Positions 27,198 to 40,092 of a DNA stretch of 64,000 nt are shown here, in pieces (positions within the stretch are counted from its first letter, which is position 1; each line of letters starts with the position of its first letter). Below the pieces are notes generated by a model. It was given only the letters and a program-made list of their open reading frames with translations, was not told the DNA's origin and searched no databases. The stretch comes from Alkalicoccobacillus murimartini. Lineage in GTDB: Bacteria > Bacillota > Bacilli > Bacillales > Bacillaceae_D. The stretch lies in contig NZ_JAUSUA010000008.1 in the NCBI RefSeq assembly GCF_030813245.1, positions 62,001-126,000 of the forward strand, written 5' to 3'. The translations under genes and the position numbers were made by a program.

Positions 27198-27520
27198 CTG
27201 TTCTTACCCCTCTCTGTCTCCTTGGAGCATAGTGTCTTACAAGACCTATTATAGCGCTTGTAAACGCGTGGTCTAGTAGAAAGACCGCTTTTTGTAAATC
27301 TTTGATAATGATCAGATAATTTGCAACAATATTGACGCGAAATCATGTAAATAGACGCAAAGTCGTGGTGGGGCTTTAGGACTAAAATTGTTTTCAACCT
27401 ATACTCATATTCCCACATAAGTGGAAGGTTTAAACCTAAACAAGAAAGATCGTTGATGATGAAGCCATGCACTTTGCTCCATCAAAAAAACCCAGCATCC
27501 GCTGGGTTTCCATATTTCAC
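27198..27520. other. intergenic region upstream of htrC
   Basis: Holds the walJ terminator at its right end and presumably the htrC promoter. No gene is supported; apparent frames lack ribosome binding sites. Confidence 0.6.
27484..27509 (-). terminator. rho-independent terminator of the wal operon
   Basis: AAACCCAGC / GCTGGGTTT stem with a 4-nt loop and a T7 tract on the minus strand, just after the walJ stop. Confidence 0.92.
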
Positions 27521-28315
27521 TTATACAACGGACATAGCCGTTGGTTTCAGTGGATCGGTGTCATAGAGTTGAAATTGTTCGCCTACGTTCATGCCTTGCG
27601 CTTTGAGACTTTGCTCGACGGTCAGTCGGGCGAGGTCCTTCATGTTGTTGTCTAAGCTAAGGTGCGCAAGGTAGATGCGGGAGGTATTGTCTCCAATCAC
27701 ATCTGTTAGGGCCATCGCCGCATCTTCATTGGATACGTGACCGACGTCACTTAGAATACGACGTTTGACGTTCCATGGATAGCGACCAATACGCAGCATG
27801 TTCAAATCATGGTTCGATTCAAAGACAAACATATCTGCGTCTTTGATGGTTCCTTTGATACGGTCACTGACGTAGCCCATGTCGGTTGCAATGACGAGCT
27901 TTCGACCGTTGTGACGAAAGACGTAAAACATCGGCTGGGCAGCATCATGAGAGACGCCAAAGGATTCCACTTCAAGGTCACCGAAGTCGCGGACCGTTTC
28001 CATATCGAAATGAAATTTCTGATCTAAAGGAATAGTACCAAGCTGTTTGTCCATGGCATTCCAGGTTTTTTCGTTGGCATAGATCGGCAGCTTGTGGCGA
28101 CGAGCAAAAATTCCCACGCCTTTGATATGATCGCTATGTTCATGAGTCACCAGAATCCCATCGAGTTCTTTTGGGTCACGGTTAATCTCTTGAAACAGCT
28201 CGTCCATCTTTTTCCCACTCAATCCTGCATCCACTAAGAGACGTTTTGTTGGTGTCTCCACATACATGGCATTGCCGGTGCTACCGCTTGCCAACACGCT
28301 AAATCGTAAGGCCAT
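27521..28315 (-). CDS. walJ: MBL-fold hydrolase WalJ (YycJ)
   Basis: 264-aa metallo-beta-lactamase-fold protein with the metal motif THEHSDH (57-63), DMGYVSD and the later [15 protein letters not shown] segments. In firmicutes YycJ/WalJ belongs to the WalRK operon and is a 5'-3' DNA exonuclease linked to mismatch repair and to coordination of division with replication. It follows walI by 17 nt and is the last gene before the terminator. Confidence 0.95.
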   Translation of the reverse strand: MALRFSVLASGSTGNAMYVETPTKRLLVDAGLSGKKMDELFQEINRDPKELDGILVTHEHSDHIKGVGIFARRHKLPIYANEKTWNAMDKQLGTIPLDQKFHFDMETVRDFGDLEVESFGVSHDAAQPMFYVFRHNGRKLVIATDMGYVSDRIKGTIKDADMFVFESNHDLNMLRIGRYPWNVKRRILSDVGHVSNEDAAMALTDVIGDNTSRIYLAHLSLDNNMKDLARLTVEQSLKAQGMNVGEQFQLYDTDPLKPTAMSVV

Positions 28316-28332
28316 GATCGGCCTCCTTTCCT

Positions 28333-29199
28333 CTAATCCTCTTCCCTTATATCCTCTTCTGACTCATCGTCCTCGTCGTCTTCTTCAACGGGGTTATCCT
28401 GTATTTGAGGACTTACTTGCTCGTCCTCATCATCCAGAATTCCTTGTTCCTGAACGATGCCTTCAAATGCATTCACCAGGTATGTCACTTGCTCATCACC
28501 CTTGTCGACATCAATTTTAAAGATGGGTGCGAACACGTGTGATTCCCTAAAGAAGCTGTAATATCCTAATTCAAAGCCAACGATGCTTTGGTTCAATGTG
28601 ATATATTGCTGATTAAATAAAGTCTCAATCGCTCGCAGGTTGATCAGCGTATCCTTTGGATTGCCCTGCTTTTCATACACAGAATAATCTTGTTCATAAC
28701 TAATAATTTCGCGCTCATTATTAGTCGTTATTCGTAACGGTTCATTATGGTTGGTATACACCACTTTATCAGCAAATACCTGATCCAAATAAATGATATT
28801 GTCTACCTCACGAACAACACGGTATTCCTCTCCATTTAGCACATAGGTAGAAAGGAATTGTGTTACATTCGTATTGTCCTCTCCAAGCTCAAAAGGTTCT
28901 TCCAAAGTAGAAAGGATGGTATCTTCATCCTGTAATTCAGCTGTTTGGTTAGAAAGAGATTCAACCATTTCTGTTGTAATGCGCTGCTTTTGTCCAACAA
29001 TATATTCGGCTTCTTGCATATCCTCTGGTAGTTCAACATCAATACTAATTTGATTCTGTCGTAGCTTATCTTGAATGGTATTCCCACTAATTAAGCTATA
29101 TTGATTCTCCACATTCACTTTATAGAGCTGCCAGCCGAGAAAGATGTTCAAGAACAGAAAGGTCATAATGAATACCGTTTTGGTTCTACTCCAATTCAT
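28333..29199 (-). CDS. walI: WalI (YycI), regulator of the WalK kinase
   Basis: 288 aa from the ATG 7-8 nt after GAGGGGG. One N-terminal transmembrane helix ([20 protein letters not shown]), then an extracellular YycI-type domain and a very acidic C-terminal tail (Asp/Glu-rich last 35 residues). With WalH it binds and restrains WalK at the membrane. The start overlaps the walH stop region by 14 nt. Confidence 0.92.
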   Translation of the reverse strand: MNWSRTKTVFIMTFLFLNIFLGWQLYKVNVENQYSLISGNTIQDKLRQNQISIDVELPEDMQEAEYIVGQKQRITTEMVESLSNQTAELQDEDTILSTLEEPFELGEDNTNVTQFLSTYVLNGEEYRVVREVDNIIYLDQVFADKVVYTNHNEPLRITTNNEREIISYEQDYSVYEKQGNPKDTLINLRAIETLFNQQYITLNQSIVGFELGYYSFFRESHVFAPIFKIDVDKGDEQVTYLVNAFEGIVQEQGILDDEDEQVSPQIQDNPVEEDDEDDESEEDIREED

Positions 29200-30529
29200 T
29201 TGTATCCCCCTCTGTAAACGGAACCCTTTGCCAGCCGTTTTGCGCAAGGACAAACCAAGCTGGTTCAAGCGTGACTAATCCACGTTGATTGTCCTCATCC
29301 GTCATTTCATATCCCACTCGAACATCTCTCACCTGATCAAAATCAAGGCGTTTGGCTGTTTTAAGTCTCTCGACCAAATCTGTACCTGACTGCAGCTCCA
29401 TCGACATCTCATCAATTGGTGTGCTATCTAGTGTTAACAGTGGCCTATCATATCTTGTGGTTTGCGTGCCTGTTTTTTCGACACTCAACGCCATACTATC
29501 CTTGTTGTTTTTAAAGTTTAAGACGGGCAAGTTATTCATGTACAGACGATATACTGCCAATTCTCGATCATCCGTTTCTCTCCACCAGCTTAAGATATAG
29601 TCATTGGTCCAGCCATAATGTCCGTTTATATAATCATAGCTGCTTTGCGGGATACTATTGGTCTGTGTACTTGATGACTCTGAAGTCGAAGAAGATGAAG
29701 AATTACGATAGGTCATAAAGTTCTCGTTATCTCTTAAATTAAGGATTCGAGTACCATCTGTATATGTTAATTCTCCATTGCTTTGACGATAGCTTCTTAC
29801 CGAATCAGGATCAGGAAATAACGCCTGTGTAAAATCATTTGCTTGGACACGCTCCGTTGGATACTGTCCTCGCATATACTCCGTTGAATTAGTTGGTACA
29901 TAGATATTTTGCTGATCAAGAATAAATTCAGTCGTGTCCGGTTCATTCACTGTCATGGCCGGTACAGCGTTATCCTCAGCCAAAAATTCTTCTAATTCAT
30001 TTGATGAAAAATTCATTCCAATCTCAAATGAACTATTCTCTGTAGATGAATAGACTTGAAGCTTCACACCATCTCCATTACTATCTTCATAGATAAGGAC
30101 ACGATCAACACCTTCAAGAGGTAAGTTATCCTGCTCTTGATTCTGTGAAAAGAGACTAGTAAACATACTAATAGGTAATCGATCAGGGAATATAATTTCT
30201 ATACCCGTTTCTACATCTATTGGAGCAAACGCCGTCATGTCCTGAAGATCTGACTGTAACAGCGAGTCATAGATCTGTTTAAATAAAGGATCACTTTCAA
30301 GGACCATATAGGTCTCTCCAAACTGATGCTTCACAATTTTACTTGGTTGAATCACGTCTTGAATAGACTTCTCTTCACCAATCGGGTTCAATTCAACCGC
30401 TTCAGATTCTTGATCTGCGATTTCAGGCTGGTACGTCCAGAGCTTCCAGGTCAAAATTAAACTGAGAATAACCAAAACGACCAATAACCAGGTTTTCATT
30501 CGATCGTAATAAAGACCTCTCACTCTCAC
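29186..30529 (-). CDS. walH: WalH (YycH), regulator of the WalK kinase
   Basis: 447 aa. GTG start overlapping the walK stop by 4 nt (GTGA), with GGAGG just upstream. Single N-terminal membrane helix (WLLVVLVILSLILTWKLW), then a large extracellular region of the YycH family with a Ser-rich linker (about residues 275-290). Acts with WalI to control WalK. Ends in TNELE. Confidence 0.92.
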   Translation of the reverse strand: MRVRGLYYDRMKTWLLVVLVILSLILTWKLWTYQPEIADQESEAVELNPIGEEKSIQDVIQPSKIVKHQFGETYMVLESDPLFKQIYDSLLQSDLQDMTAFAPIDVETGIEIIFPDRLPISMFTSLFSQNQEQDNLPLEGVDRVLIYEDSNGDGVKLQVYSSTENSSFEIGMNFSSNELEEFLAEDNAVPAMTVNEPDTTEFILDQQNIYVPTNSTEYMRGQYPTERVQANDFTQALFPDPDSVRSYRQSNGELTYTDGTRILNLRDNENFMTYRNSSSSSTSESSSTQTNSIPQSSYDYINGHYGWTNDYILSWWRETDDRELAVYRLYMNNLPVLNFKNNKDSMALSVEKTGTQTTRYDRPLLTLDSTPIDEMSMELQSGTDLVERLKTAKRLDFDQVRDVRVGYEMTDEDNQRGLVTLEPAWFVLAQNGWQRVPFTEGDTNELE

Positions 30530-32349
30530 ACGTCTCCCTCCTTAAATGCTGAATAGGGTAATGTGAAGTAAATCGTTGTTCCTTCTCCATACTCACTGTG
30601 CACCCAAATATCTCCGCCGTGAGCTTGAACCAGTTCTTTTGCAATAGCCAGTCCCAATCCTGTTCCACCAACACTACGGGCTCTCGCGCGGTCAACACGA
30701 TAAAATCTGTCGAAAATCCGCAGCTGACTTTCCCGGGGAATACCCATGCCTTGATCCGCAATGCTGACACGAACATGGTTCCCTTGATGAAGTAAGGTTG
30801 TTGTAATATTAGCACCTTCAGCCGAGTATTTTAACGCATTAGAAATAATATTGTCTAATACTTGAATCAGTTTATCTTGATCCATTTCGACATAACTCGG
30901 CTTTTTCGAAATATGTCGATGGAGATTAATGTTCTTTTCCTGGGCAATAATTTCGAATCGATCTAATACCTCATGCAAAAATTGTCCGAAATCGATCCAT
31001 TGAAGGACAAATTGATAGTCGTCGCTGTCGATTTTTGAAAGCTGTAGCAAATCATTAACCAAACGAATCATTCGTTCCGTTTCATTTTGAGTCACCTTCA
31101 GAAAACGTGGCCCCATATCGACATCCTGCATCACACCATCTTCCAGTGCTTCTAAATAGCTTTTCATGGTGGTAAGAGGTGTACGTAGTTCATGTGAGAC
31201 ATTCGCAACAAACTCACGACGTTCCTGTTCAATCTTCTCTTTCTCCGTCACATCATGAAGAACTGTAATTAGACCATTAATTGGCCCCTCATCCTCTTGA
31301 ATGACTGAGAAATTCGCCTCAAGCAGGTATTGTCCATCCTCATTACTGAAATCCAACAACACAGACTCAGAGTGATCATACAAATCGTATACTCCAAAGG
31401 TTTCTGTTACATGAAGGACGTCGGTAAGTGGTTGACGCATGACCTGTTTACTGGAGACACCCAGCAGTTCTTCCGCTCGTTTATTTAAAAGAATGACTCG
31501 TCCATTCTGGTCGGTCGCGATCACACCATCTGTCATGTTCGAGAGCACCGAGCTTAGACGCTTCTGCTCACGATCACGCGTTAGAGTTGCGTCATGCAAC
31601 TTCATCGTCAGCTGGTTAAAAGATGTAGCCAGTTGGCCAATCTCATCCGTACTATACACCTTTACCTGCCTCGAGAAATCACCGTGACTCATGCGTAACG
31701 CTTGCTTTCTCATCTCAAGGATCGGAACAATGATTGTACGTGCTAGCAAAATAACGAGGATTGCTGATATCACAAGTGCAATGGATGTCCCTTTAAATAA
31801 GATACTATTTATCTCTTGTATTTGATCATAGATTTCCTCTAAAGAAGCTTGAATATAGATGACACCTAGAACCGTTCCATCATTTTCGGTGATCGGAACA
31901 GCCATGACACGAAAACGCTCTTTATTTTGGGGGTTTTGCACTTCGCCCTCTTCCGTAGAACCAAGCAAAGCCCGCTTCACCCGAATTTCATTATTACGCA
32001 TCCCAATTTGGTTACGATCCCCTATATTAGAGGTACCAAGAATGACCTCATTCTTATCAATCACCTGAGCTGTCGCGTTATCAATGCGAAAGAAATCCTG
32101 CAACAATGAATTAATCTCCGCTGTCAGTTCGTCTCGATCATCAGGTGACGCACCCATAACATCAGGCAATTGCGACTGAAGCAGGTTGGAGCGTTCATCA
32201 AGTAGCTCAAAATGATTCGTTAAGAGATCCTGCTCAAGCTGCCTGGTAAAATAAACGCCAATAACCTGAACAGCAACCAGGATTAGTAGAACATAGGCGA
32301 TAATCAGCTTAAACTGAATCGACTTAAAGAAACCAATCTTTCTATCCAT
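30526..32349 (-). CDS. walK: sensor histidine kinase WalK (YycG)
   Basis: 607 aa. TM1 about 14-33, extracellular PAS-like sensor 35-180, TM2 about 185-205, HAMP 205-257, PAS 263-370, and HisKA with phospho-acceptor His386 in ANVSHELRTPL. The HATPase domain has DNIISNALKYS, DQGMGIP and GGTGLGLAI. Full domain set of the essential cell-wall homeostasis kinase. The start codon overlaps the last base of the walR stop codon. Confidence 0.97.
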   Translation of the reverse strand: MDRKIGFFKSIQFKLIIAYVLLILVAVQVIGVYFTRQLEQDLLTNHFELLDERSNLLQSQLPDVMGASPDDRDELTAEINSLLQDFFRIDNATAQVIDKNEVILGTSNIGDRNQIGMRNNEIRVKRALLGSTEEGEVQNPQNKERFRVMAVPITENDGTVLGVIYIQASLEEIYDQIQEINSILFKGTSIALVISAILVILLARTIIVPILEMRKQALRMSHGDFSRQVKVYSTDEIGQLATSFNQLTMKLHDATLTRDREQKRLSSVLSNMTDGVIATDQNGRVILLNKRAEELLGVSSKQVMRQPLTDVLHVTETFGVYDLYDHSESVLLDFSNEDGQYLLEANFSVIQEDEGPINGLITVLHDVTEKEKIEQERREFVANVSHELRTPLTTMKSYLEALEDGVMQDVDMGPRFLKVTQNETERMIRLVNDLLQLSKIDSDDYQFVLQWIDFGQFLHEVLDRFEIIAQEKNINLHRHISKKPSYVEMDQDKLIQVLDNIISNALKYSAEGANITTTLLHQGNHVRVSIADQGMGIPRESQLRIFDRFYRVDRARARSVGGTGLGLAIAKELVQAHGGDIWVHSEYGEGTTIYFTLPYSAFKEGDV

Positions 32350-33062
32350 TAGGACTTCTCCTGCTCCTGAACTTCTGGTTCATTCAAGAAATAACCAACA
32401 CCACGACGAGTGATAATCCATGCCGGGAAGCTTGGATTATCTTCCACCTTCTCACGAAGACGGCGAACGGTTACATCTACTGTACGCACATCACCAAAAT
32501 AGTCATAGCCCCACACAGCTTGAAGAAGGTGCTCTCGAGTCATAACCTGTCCTAAATGCTTGGCCAAGTAATGAATCAATTCAAACTCTCTATGTGTTAA
32601 CTCGATGGGCTCACCACGTCTTTTTACTTGATAGGCTTCTGGATAGATTACTAGATTGCCTATCACAAGCTCCTTATGAGCCGGAGCTTCTTCCGTCGTT
32701 TTTTGCCTACGTAGGTTTGCCTTTACGCGAGCCAACAGCTCTCTTGTGCTAAATGGCTTCGTTACATAATCATCTGCTCCTAGTTCAAGACCAAGAACTT
32801 TATCTATTTCCGAATCCTTTGCCGTCAGCATAATGATCGGAATATCGTAGTTTTTACGAACTTCTTTACATACTTCCATCCCATCTTTGTGGGGGAGCAT
32901 GATATCTAATAATATCAAATCAGGTTTTTCCTGTTTCACCTGTTCCATTGCTTCTACGCCGTCATACGCACAGACGACCTCAAATCCTTCTTTTTCAAGA
33001 TTAAATTTCAGGATATCTGCAATGGGACGTTCGTCATCAACAACGAGAATTCGCTTATCCAT
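32349..33062 (-). CDS. walR: response regulator WalR (YycF)
   Basis: 237 aa, OmpR type. Receiver domain with acidic pocket (VVDDE), phospho-acceptor Asp53 in LILLDIMLP, Thr in MLTAKD and Lys in VTKPFS. Winged-helix DNA-binding domain from about 130 ([14 protein letters not shown] ... [23 protein letters not shown]). Controls autolysin and wall genes. First gene of walRKHIJ; GGAGA-type site before the ATG. Confidence 0.98.
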   Translation of the reverse strand: MDKRILVVDDERPIADILKFNLEKEGFEVVCAYDGVEAMEQVKQEKPDLILLDIMLPHKDGMEVCKEVRKNYDIPIIMLTAKDSEIDKVLGLELGADDYVTKPFSTRELLARVKANLRRQKTTEEAPAHKELVIGNLVIYPEAYQVKRRGEPIELTHREFELIHYLAKHLGQVMTREHLLQAVWGYDYFGDVRTVDVTVRRLREKVEDNPSFPAWIITRRGVGYFLNEPEVQEQEKS

Positions 33063-33200
33063 TCCATTTCTCTCCTATCTATTCTAACTCATTTTAGTTT
33101 AACACAAAGAACCTGTGACAAAACGACATCCGTATGTACGTTGCACAGGGAAAAGCATTTATATATACTCATTATACTTTAAAATTAGTAACATCCGTAC

Positions 33201-33240
33201 AAAAAGAACCCTCAATCAGATATTCATGATGAGGGTTCTT
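33201..33240 (-). terminator. terminator of the tRNA operon
   Basis: AAGAACCCTCA / TGAGGGTTCTT 11-bp stem followed by TTTTTG on the minus strand, 14 bp past the last tRNA. Confidence 0.9.
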
Positions 33241-33253
33241 ACGATCGAATGAA

Positions 33254-33326
<73 letters not shown>

Positions 33327-33329
33327 AAA

Positions 33330-33405
<76 letters not shown>

Positions 33406-33428
33406 ACACTATCTTATTCAAATAAAAA

Positions 33429-33505
33429 TGGCGGTCTGGACGGGACTCGAACCCGCGACCTCCTGCGTGACAGGCAGGCATTCTAACCAACTGAACTACC
33501 AGACC
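33429..33505 (-). tRNA. tRNA-Asp (GTC)
   Basis: 77 nt including encoded CCA. Anticodon stem CCTGC/GCAGG, loop CTGTCAC with GTC; discriminator G as usual for Asp. Confidence 0.96.
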
Positions 33506-33510
33506 AATAA

Positions 33511-33585
33511 TGGTGACCCGTACGGGAATCGAACCCGTGATACCGCCGTGAAAGGGCGGTGTCTTAACCGCTTGACCAACGGGCC
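33511..33585 (-). tRNA. tRNA-Glu (TTC)
   Basis: 75 nt including encoded CCA. Anticodon stem CCGCC/GGCGG, loop CTTTCAC with TTC. Confidence 0.96.
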
Positions 33586-33611
33586 ATTATTGTAAAAATT
33601 AAAAGTAAAAG

Positions 33612-33684
33612 TGAGCCATGAAGGATTCGAACCTTCGACCCTCTGATTAAAAGTCAGATGCTCTACCAACTGAGCTAATGGCTC
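33612..33684 (-). tRNA. tRNA-Lys (TTT)
   Basis: 73 nt; anticodon stem TCTGA/TCAGA, loop CTTTTAA with TTT; acceptor GAGCCAT/ATGGCTC; CCA not encoded. First tRNA of the five-gene operon. A copy of its 5' end lies 136 bp upstream. Confidence 0.96.
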
Positions 33685-33796
33685 ATGCTTATAAGTGGTG
33701 CCTTACTATGTTTCCGTGTTTCTTCCTCTAAAAGCATACGCTTCGAAGTAGGTCCGTCGAAACAACTCGATGCTCATTCAGAGATGTATTGCTCGT

Positions 33797-33823
33797 CTCT
33801 ACCAACTGAGCTAATGGCTCATG
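33797..33823 (-). repeat. duplicated 5' fragment of tRNA-Lys
   Basis: 27 nt identical to 33661-33687, i.e. the acceptor 5' strand and D-arm of tRNA-Lys plus 3 upstream nt. No anticodon or T-arm follows, so it is not a tRNA. It may be left from recombination between tRNA genes or an integration scar. Confidence 0.8.
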
Positions 33824-33955
33824 ATTTAAGTCATGTTGTCTTTGCGACAAGATTTATCTTAGCATACATGCTTGTCCTGTGCAATGTTTTTCTAAAAAAA
33901 CTTGTAATTTCTTGTTCTTTTTTCTCTCTACCAAGAATATCGGATTAAACAAAGG

Positions 33956-33984
33956 AATGCAAGGAGCAATTTAGCCCTTGCATT
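33956..33984 (-). terminator. terminator of purA
   Basis: AATGCAAGG / CCTTGCATT stem with an 11-nt loop followed by a T-rich stretch on the minus strand; 22 bp after the purA stop. Confidence 0.75.
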
Positions 33985-34005
33985 GCCTGTTTATCCTTAG
34001 GTAGA

Positions 34006-36183
<2,178 letters not shown>

Positions 36184-36211
36184 AAAAAACAGAATGCACA
36201 TATGCATTCTG
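36184..36211 (-). terminator. terminator of dnaB
   Basis: CAGAATGCA / TGCATTCTG stem with a 4-nt loop and a T7 run on the minus strand; 11 bp after the dnaB stop. Confidence 0.9.
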
Positions 36212-36221
36212 CTCTTGATCA

Positions 36222-37586
36222 TTAAGCTCCGGGTGGGATATCTCGTTCGTCGTGGCGCCTGTCGAGGTTCACGAATTTGTTGTATTCTTTCACAAAGGCG
36301 AGCTCGACGGTGCCGACCGGGCCGTTCCGTTGTTTGGCGATGATGATTTCAATGATGTTTTGGTTCTCTGATTCTTTATCGTAGTAGTCATCACGGTAGA
36401 GGAAAGCGACGATATCGGCATCCTGCTCGATACTTCCTGACTCCCGGATATCTGACATCATTGGTCGTTTATCTTGTCGTTGCTCTACACCACGAGATAG
36501 CTGGGAGAGCGCAATGACTGGGACTTCAAGTTCTCTGGCAATGGCTTTTAGCGTACGAGAGATTTCTGATACCTCTTGCTGACGGTTCTCGCCGCTCCGG
36601 CCATTTCCTTGGATCAGTTGAAGATAATCAATCATAATCATGCCGAGGCCACCCTCTTGCTTCAGGCGGCGACATTTGGCGCGAATGTCATTGACCTTTA
36701 CGCCTGGGGTATCATCAATGTAGATACCAGCTTTTGATAGGGAACCCATCGCCATCGTTAGCTTCTGCCAGTCTTCGTCGTTTAAAGCACCGGTTCTCAT
36801 ACGTTGGGCGTCAATGTTGCCCTCTGCACATAGCATCCGCTGGACAAGCTGACTGGCACCCATCTCCAGACTGAAGATCGCTACATTTTCTTCTGTTTTT
36901 GTTGCCACGTTTTGCGCGATGTTCAGGGCAAAGGCGGTTTTACCTACGGAAGGACGGGCTGCAACAATAATCAGGTCATTTCGTTGGAAACCAGCCGTCA
37001 TCTTATCGAGCTCAGAGAAGCCAGTCGCTATCCCTGTAATGTCTCCAGTCTGGTTCTGAAGCATCTCGATTCGGTCATACGTCTCCACCAAAACATCTTT
37101 TATCGATATGAAGGCGCTGCTGTTCTGACGATGTGAAACCTCAAGAATCGTCTTTTCTGCTTCGTTTAGAATCGTGTCGACTTCTTCTTCACTGGCATAG
37201 CCCTCTGCCGCAATATCCGTGGCGACACGAATGAGTCGTCTTAAAACGGATTTTTCTTCTACGATGCGGCTATAATACTCCACGTTTGCGGCTGTAGGAA
37301 CAGCGTTCGCGATATCCCCAAGGTAGGAGACCCCGCCAATTTCCTCAAGCCATTTACGGTCCTGAAGATCCGCGGTTACCGTTACTAAATCAACAGGCTC
37401 ACCTTTTTCAGCCAGTTCAACCATCACTTGATAAATCCGCTGATGGGCTGCCCGGTAAAAGTCTTCGGGAATAAGCCGCTCAGTGGATGTGATTAAGGCA
37501 GTATCGGACAAAAAGATGGCACCTAAAACGGCTTGTTCTGCTTCAATATTTTGTGGGGGGGTCCGGTCCGTTAACAACTCACTCAT
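36222..37586 (-). CDS. dnaB: replicative DNA helicase (DnaB; dnaC in B. subtilis)
   Basis: 454 aa. N-terminal helical collar domain, linker, then a RecA-like motor with Walker A ARPSVGKTAFALN (GKT at 215-217), Walker B GMIMIDYLQLI and arginine-finger region (QRNGPVG). Hexameric 5'-3' helicase at the fork, loaded at oriC. Located after rplI with a terminator-like hairpin between them. Terminates just before the repeat region. Confidence 0.97.
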   Translation of the reverse strand: MSELLTDRTPPQNIEAEQAVLGAIFLSDTALITSTERLIPEDFYRAAHQRIYQVMVELAEKGEPVDLVTVTADLQDRKWLEEIGGVSYLGDIANAVPTAANVEYYSRIVEEKSVLRRLIRVATDIAAEGYASEEEVDTILNEAEKTILEVSHRQNSSAFISIKDVLVETYDRIEMLQNQTGDITGIATGFSELDKMTAGFQRNDLIIVAARPSVGKTAFALNIAQNVATKTEENVAIFSLEMGASQLVQRMLCAEGNIDAQRMRTGALNDEDWQKLTMAMGSLSKAGIYIDDTPGVKVNDIRAKCRRLKQEGGLGMIMIDYLQLIQGNGRSGENRQQEVSEISRTLKAIARELEVPVIALSQLSRGVEQRQDKRPMMSDIRESGSIEQDADIVAFLYRDDYYDKESENQNIIEIIIAKQRNGPVGTVELAFVKEYNKFVNLDRRHDERDIPPGA

Positions 37587-37604
37587 GCTTCAATCTTCCT
37601 TTCG

Positions 37605-37659
37605 CAAAAAAACAGCCTCCTCCAGCTTAATCTCAAAAAAGCACGGAGGACAGCTGTTT
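37605..37659 (-). terminator. terminator-like hairpin between rplI and dnaB
   Basis: AAACAGC...CCTCC pairs with GGAGG...GCTGTTT around a long loop, followed by T7 on the minus strand. Confidence 0.7.
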
Positions 37660-37672
37660 CGTCAGGTCTCTC

Positions 37673-38116
37673 TTATTCTTCAACCACGTGTACTTTAACG
37701 GTTGCTGTCACTTCAGGATGAATCTTAATCGGAACATCCGTAAAACCAAGGGAACGAATTGGCTCATCTAGTCCAATTTTACGTTTATCCACTTTTTTCT
37801 TCATTTTCTTAAGAGTCTCGGCAATTTGTTTCGTTGAAATGGCGCCAAACAATCGTCCGCCTTCACCTGACTTCGCCTTAATTTCAACCGTCAGAGCTTC
37901 CAACTCAGCTTTGTAGGCTTGAGCGTCTTCAAGCTCTTCCTCTTTTTTCTTATCTGCACTCTTTTGCTTTGCTTGAAGATCTTTAAGGTTTCCCTTTGTT
38001 GCTTCAACCGCTAGCTTGTTAGGAAGTAGGTAATTACGGGCATAACCCTCTGATACATTTTTGTGTTCGCCTTTTTTTCCTTTTCCTTTTACATCTTCTA
38101 AAAAGATAACATCCAT
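37673..38116 (-). CDS. rplI: 50S ribosomal protein L9
   Basis: 147 aa, standard two-domain L9: N-terminal RNA-binding domain ([32 protein letters not shown]), long connecting helix ([17 protein letters not shown]) and C-terminal domain. Its start codon overlaps the gdpP stop, the usual gdpP-rplI coupling. Confidence 0.97.
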   Translation of the reverse strand: MDVIFLEDVKGKGKKGEHKNVSEGYARNYLLPNKLAVEATKGNLKDLQAKQKSADKKKEEELEDAQAYKAELEALTVEIKAKSGEGGRLFGAISTKQIAETLKKMKKKVDKRKIGLDEPIRSLGFTDVPIKIHPEVTATVKVHVVEE

Positions 38117-40089
38117 TATGCTTCTCCTCCAATAACTTCATCGATGGCTTGCTGAAGTTGTTCTTTTGCTTCTTCAACTGATACATCCTCCAGTTGAGTA
38201 GCAGCGTTGGATAAGTGTCCTCCGCCATTAAGTCTCTCCATTATAACCTGAACATTGACTTCACCCAACGATCTCGCACTAATACTTACAAGTCCATCCG
38301 CACGTAGCGAGATGACAAAGGAAGCAACGACCTTTTTCATGGTCAAAAGTGTATCGGCTGCTTGGGCGATAATCAGTTGTGTATAGGTCTCAGAGTCATC
38401 GGCTGTTGCAATCATATATCCATCACGGTATATCTCTGCTGATTCTACCAGCTTCGCCCGTTTCTTATAGTGATCTAAGTCTTCTTTTAAGAGCATTTGT
38501 ACAAGGACCGTATCCGCACCGTTTGAGCGCAAAAAGGAAGCTGCATCAAAGGTTCTTGCTCCTGTTCGTACGGCAAAGCTTTTTGTATCAACGATGATCC
38601 CTGCAAGCAAGGCCGTTGCTTCAAGTCGGTCCATATTCAATTGCTTAGGCTGATATTCCAGCAATTCGGTTACAAGCTCTGCTGTTGATGAGGCATAAGG
38701 TTCCATATAGACAAGCACTGGGTCACTAATAAACTCTTCTCCACGCCTATGATGGTCCAACACAACCACTCGATCTACCATCTCAAGTAACTTTGGCTCA
38801 ATGACCATGGATGGTTTGTGTGTGTCCACTATCACTAGAAGTGTTTCTTTATCAATCAATGAAGTGGCTTCTTCTGGTGATATAAATTGTGACCAAAGGT
38901 GATCGTGTGTTTCAACTTCTTCCATTAATCTCTGTACGTCCGCATTCATATCACTTTGATCAAGGACAATATACCCTTCCCGATCATTTACATCTGCAAT
39001 CTTCAGTACACCGATAGAGGCTCCAATTGCATCCATATCCGGACGCGAGTGCCCCATCACTATCACACGTTCACTTTCTGTCACAAAGTCTCGCAATGCG
39101 TGAGAAATTACTCGTGCACGCACACGCGTACGTTTTTCCATCGCATTGGTTTTACCGCCATAGAAACGAACTCGACCATTTTTTCGTTTGATTGCTACTT
39201 GATCGCCTCCGCGTCCTAGCGCAAGATCCAAGCTTGATTGTGCCACATTCCCAAGGTCTCGCAAGGATGCTTCTTCAGTACCTACACCAATACTCAACGT
39301 AATCGATGCTTTTTCCTTGCTTGTTACTTCTCTTATTTCATCTACAATCGCAAATTTATTCTCTTCTAAAAGGAGAAGTGATTTATAATTCATAACGGCG
39401 AGAAACCGATCAGATGCGGTTCGTCTAAGAAAGATATCATATTCGTTCGCCCAGTGGTTTAAGGTTGAGGTGATCTCACTCATCATTCGGCTTCGTACTT
39501 GATCTTCCATACCTTGCGTGACTTCATCATAATTATCAAGATAGATTAAAGAAACAACCGTTTGTGTGTCCTCATAAAGCTCTTTTGTTTCTTCTTTTTC
39601 AGTAACATCCGTCAAATAGATTAAACGCTCATTCCGTTCAAATTCAACATGATAGAAAGCCATGTTCATCTGAATCGTTTCTGATGTGCTGCTTTCATCA
39701 ATCATGGTAAGCAGCTCTTCACTAATGTTCGAAAGATCCTTACCAATCAGATCTCCGTCTATTCTATTTAAAATAAACGGGTTCACCCATTGGATTTTCA
39801 AGTCTTCATTATACAGGATAATTCCAACTGGGAGGTTTGCTACAGCACCTTCTCCTGCTTTGTTCACCCGATATGACAGCGTAGAAATATACGTTTCCAA
39901 ATCTCGCTGGAAAGCTTGCTGTGCTTGAACAGAATAAAGGGCAACAAGAATTACGGCAGCAAAGCTTACGAGTCCCATCTGCCAATGCCAAAAGGTAATC
40001 ACAGAGCTCAAAAGTATAGACACAGCAAACAACGTGATCACATGATAGCCGTGCCATCGTTTCATTATAGACTTCGGCATTCTTGTCAA
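38116..40089 (-). CDS. gdpP: cyclic-di-AMP phosphodiesterase GdpP (YybT)
   Basis: 657 aa. Two membrane helices (about 15-55), a PAS-like domain, a degenerate GGDEF domain, then a DHH/DHHA1 phosphodiesterase: [29 protein letters not shown], and GGGHLSNAA near the C-terminus. Hydrolyses c-di-AMP to pApA and so controls potassium and turgor and wall stress responses. In an operon with yybS upstream (4-nt gap) and rplI downstream. Confidence 0.96.
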   Translation of the reverse strand: MTRMPKSIMKRWHGYHVITLFAVSILLSSVITFWHWQMGLVSFAAVILVALYSVQAQQAFQRDLETYISTLSYRVNKAGEGAVANLPVGIILYNEDLKIQWVNPFILNRIDGDLIGKDLSNISEELLTMIDESSTSETIQMNMAFYHVEFERNERLIYLTDVTEKEETKELYEDTQTVVSLIYLDNYDEVTQGMEDQVRSRMMSEITSTLNHWANEYDIFLRRTASDRFLAVMNYKSLLLLEENKFAIVDEIREVTSKEKASITLSIGVGTEEASLRDLGNVAQSSLDLALGRGGDQVAIKRKNGRVRFYGGKTNAMEKRTRVRARVISHALRDFVTESERVIVMGHSRPDMDAIGASIGVLKIADVNDREGYIVLDQSDMNADVQRLMEEVETHDHLWSQFISPEEATSLIDKETLLVIVDTHKPSMVIEPKLLEMVDRVVVLDHHRRGEEFISDPVLVYMEPYASSTAELVTELLEYQPKQLNMDRLEATALLAGIIVDTKSFAVRTGARTFDAASFLRSNGADTVLVQMLLKEDLDHYKKRAKLVESAEIYRDGYMIATADDSETYTQLIIAQAADTLLTMKKVVASFVISLRADGLVSISARSLGEVNVQVIMERLNGGGHLSNAATQLEDVSVEEAKEQLQQAIDEVIGGEA

Positions 40090-40092
40090 CTC

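Noticed and set aside
27032-27472. 146-codon minus-strand frame upstream of htrC
   Set aside because: Overlaps the htrC start in another frame, no ribosome binding site and unlikely composition.
33685-33948. Plus-strand 87-codon frame beyond the tRNA operon
   Set aside because: Spans the tRNA-Lys fragment and shows no coding character.
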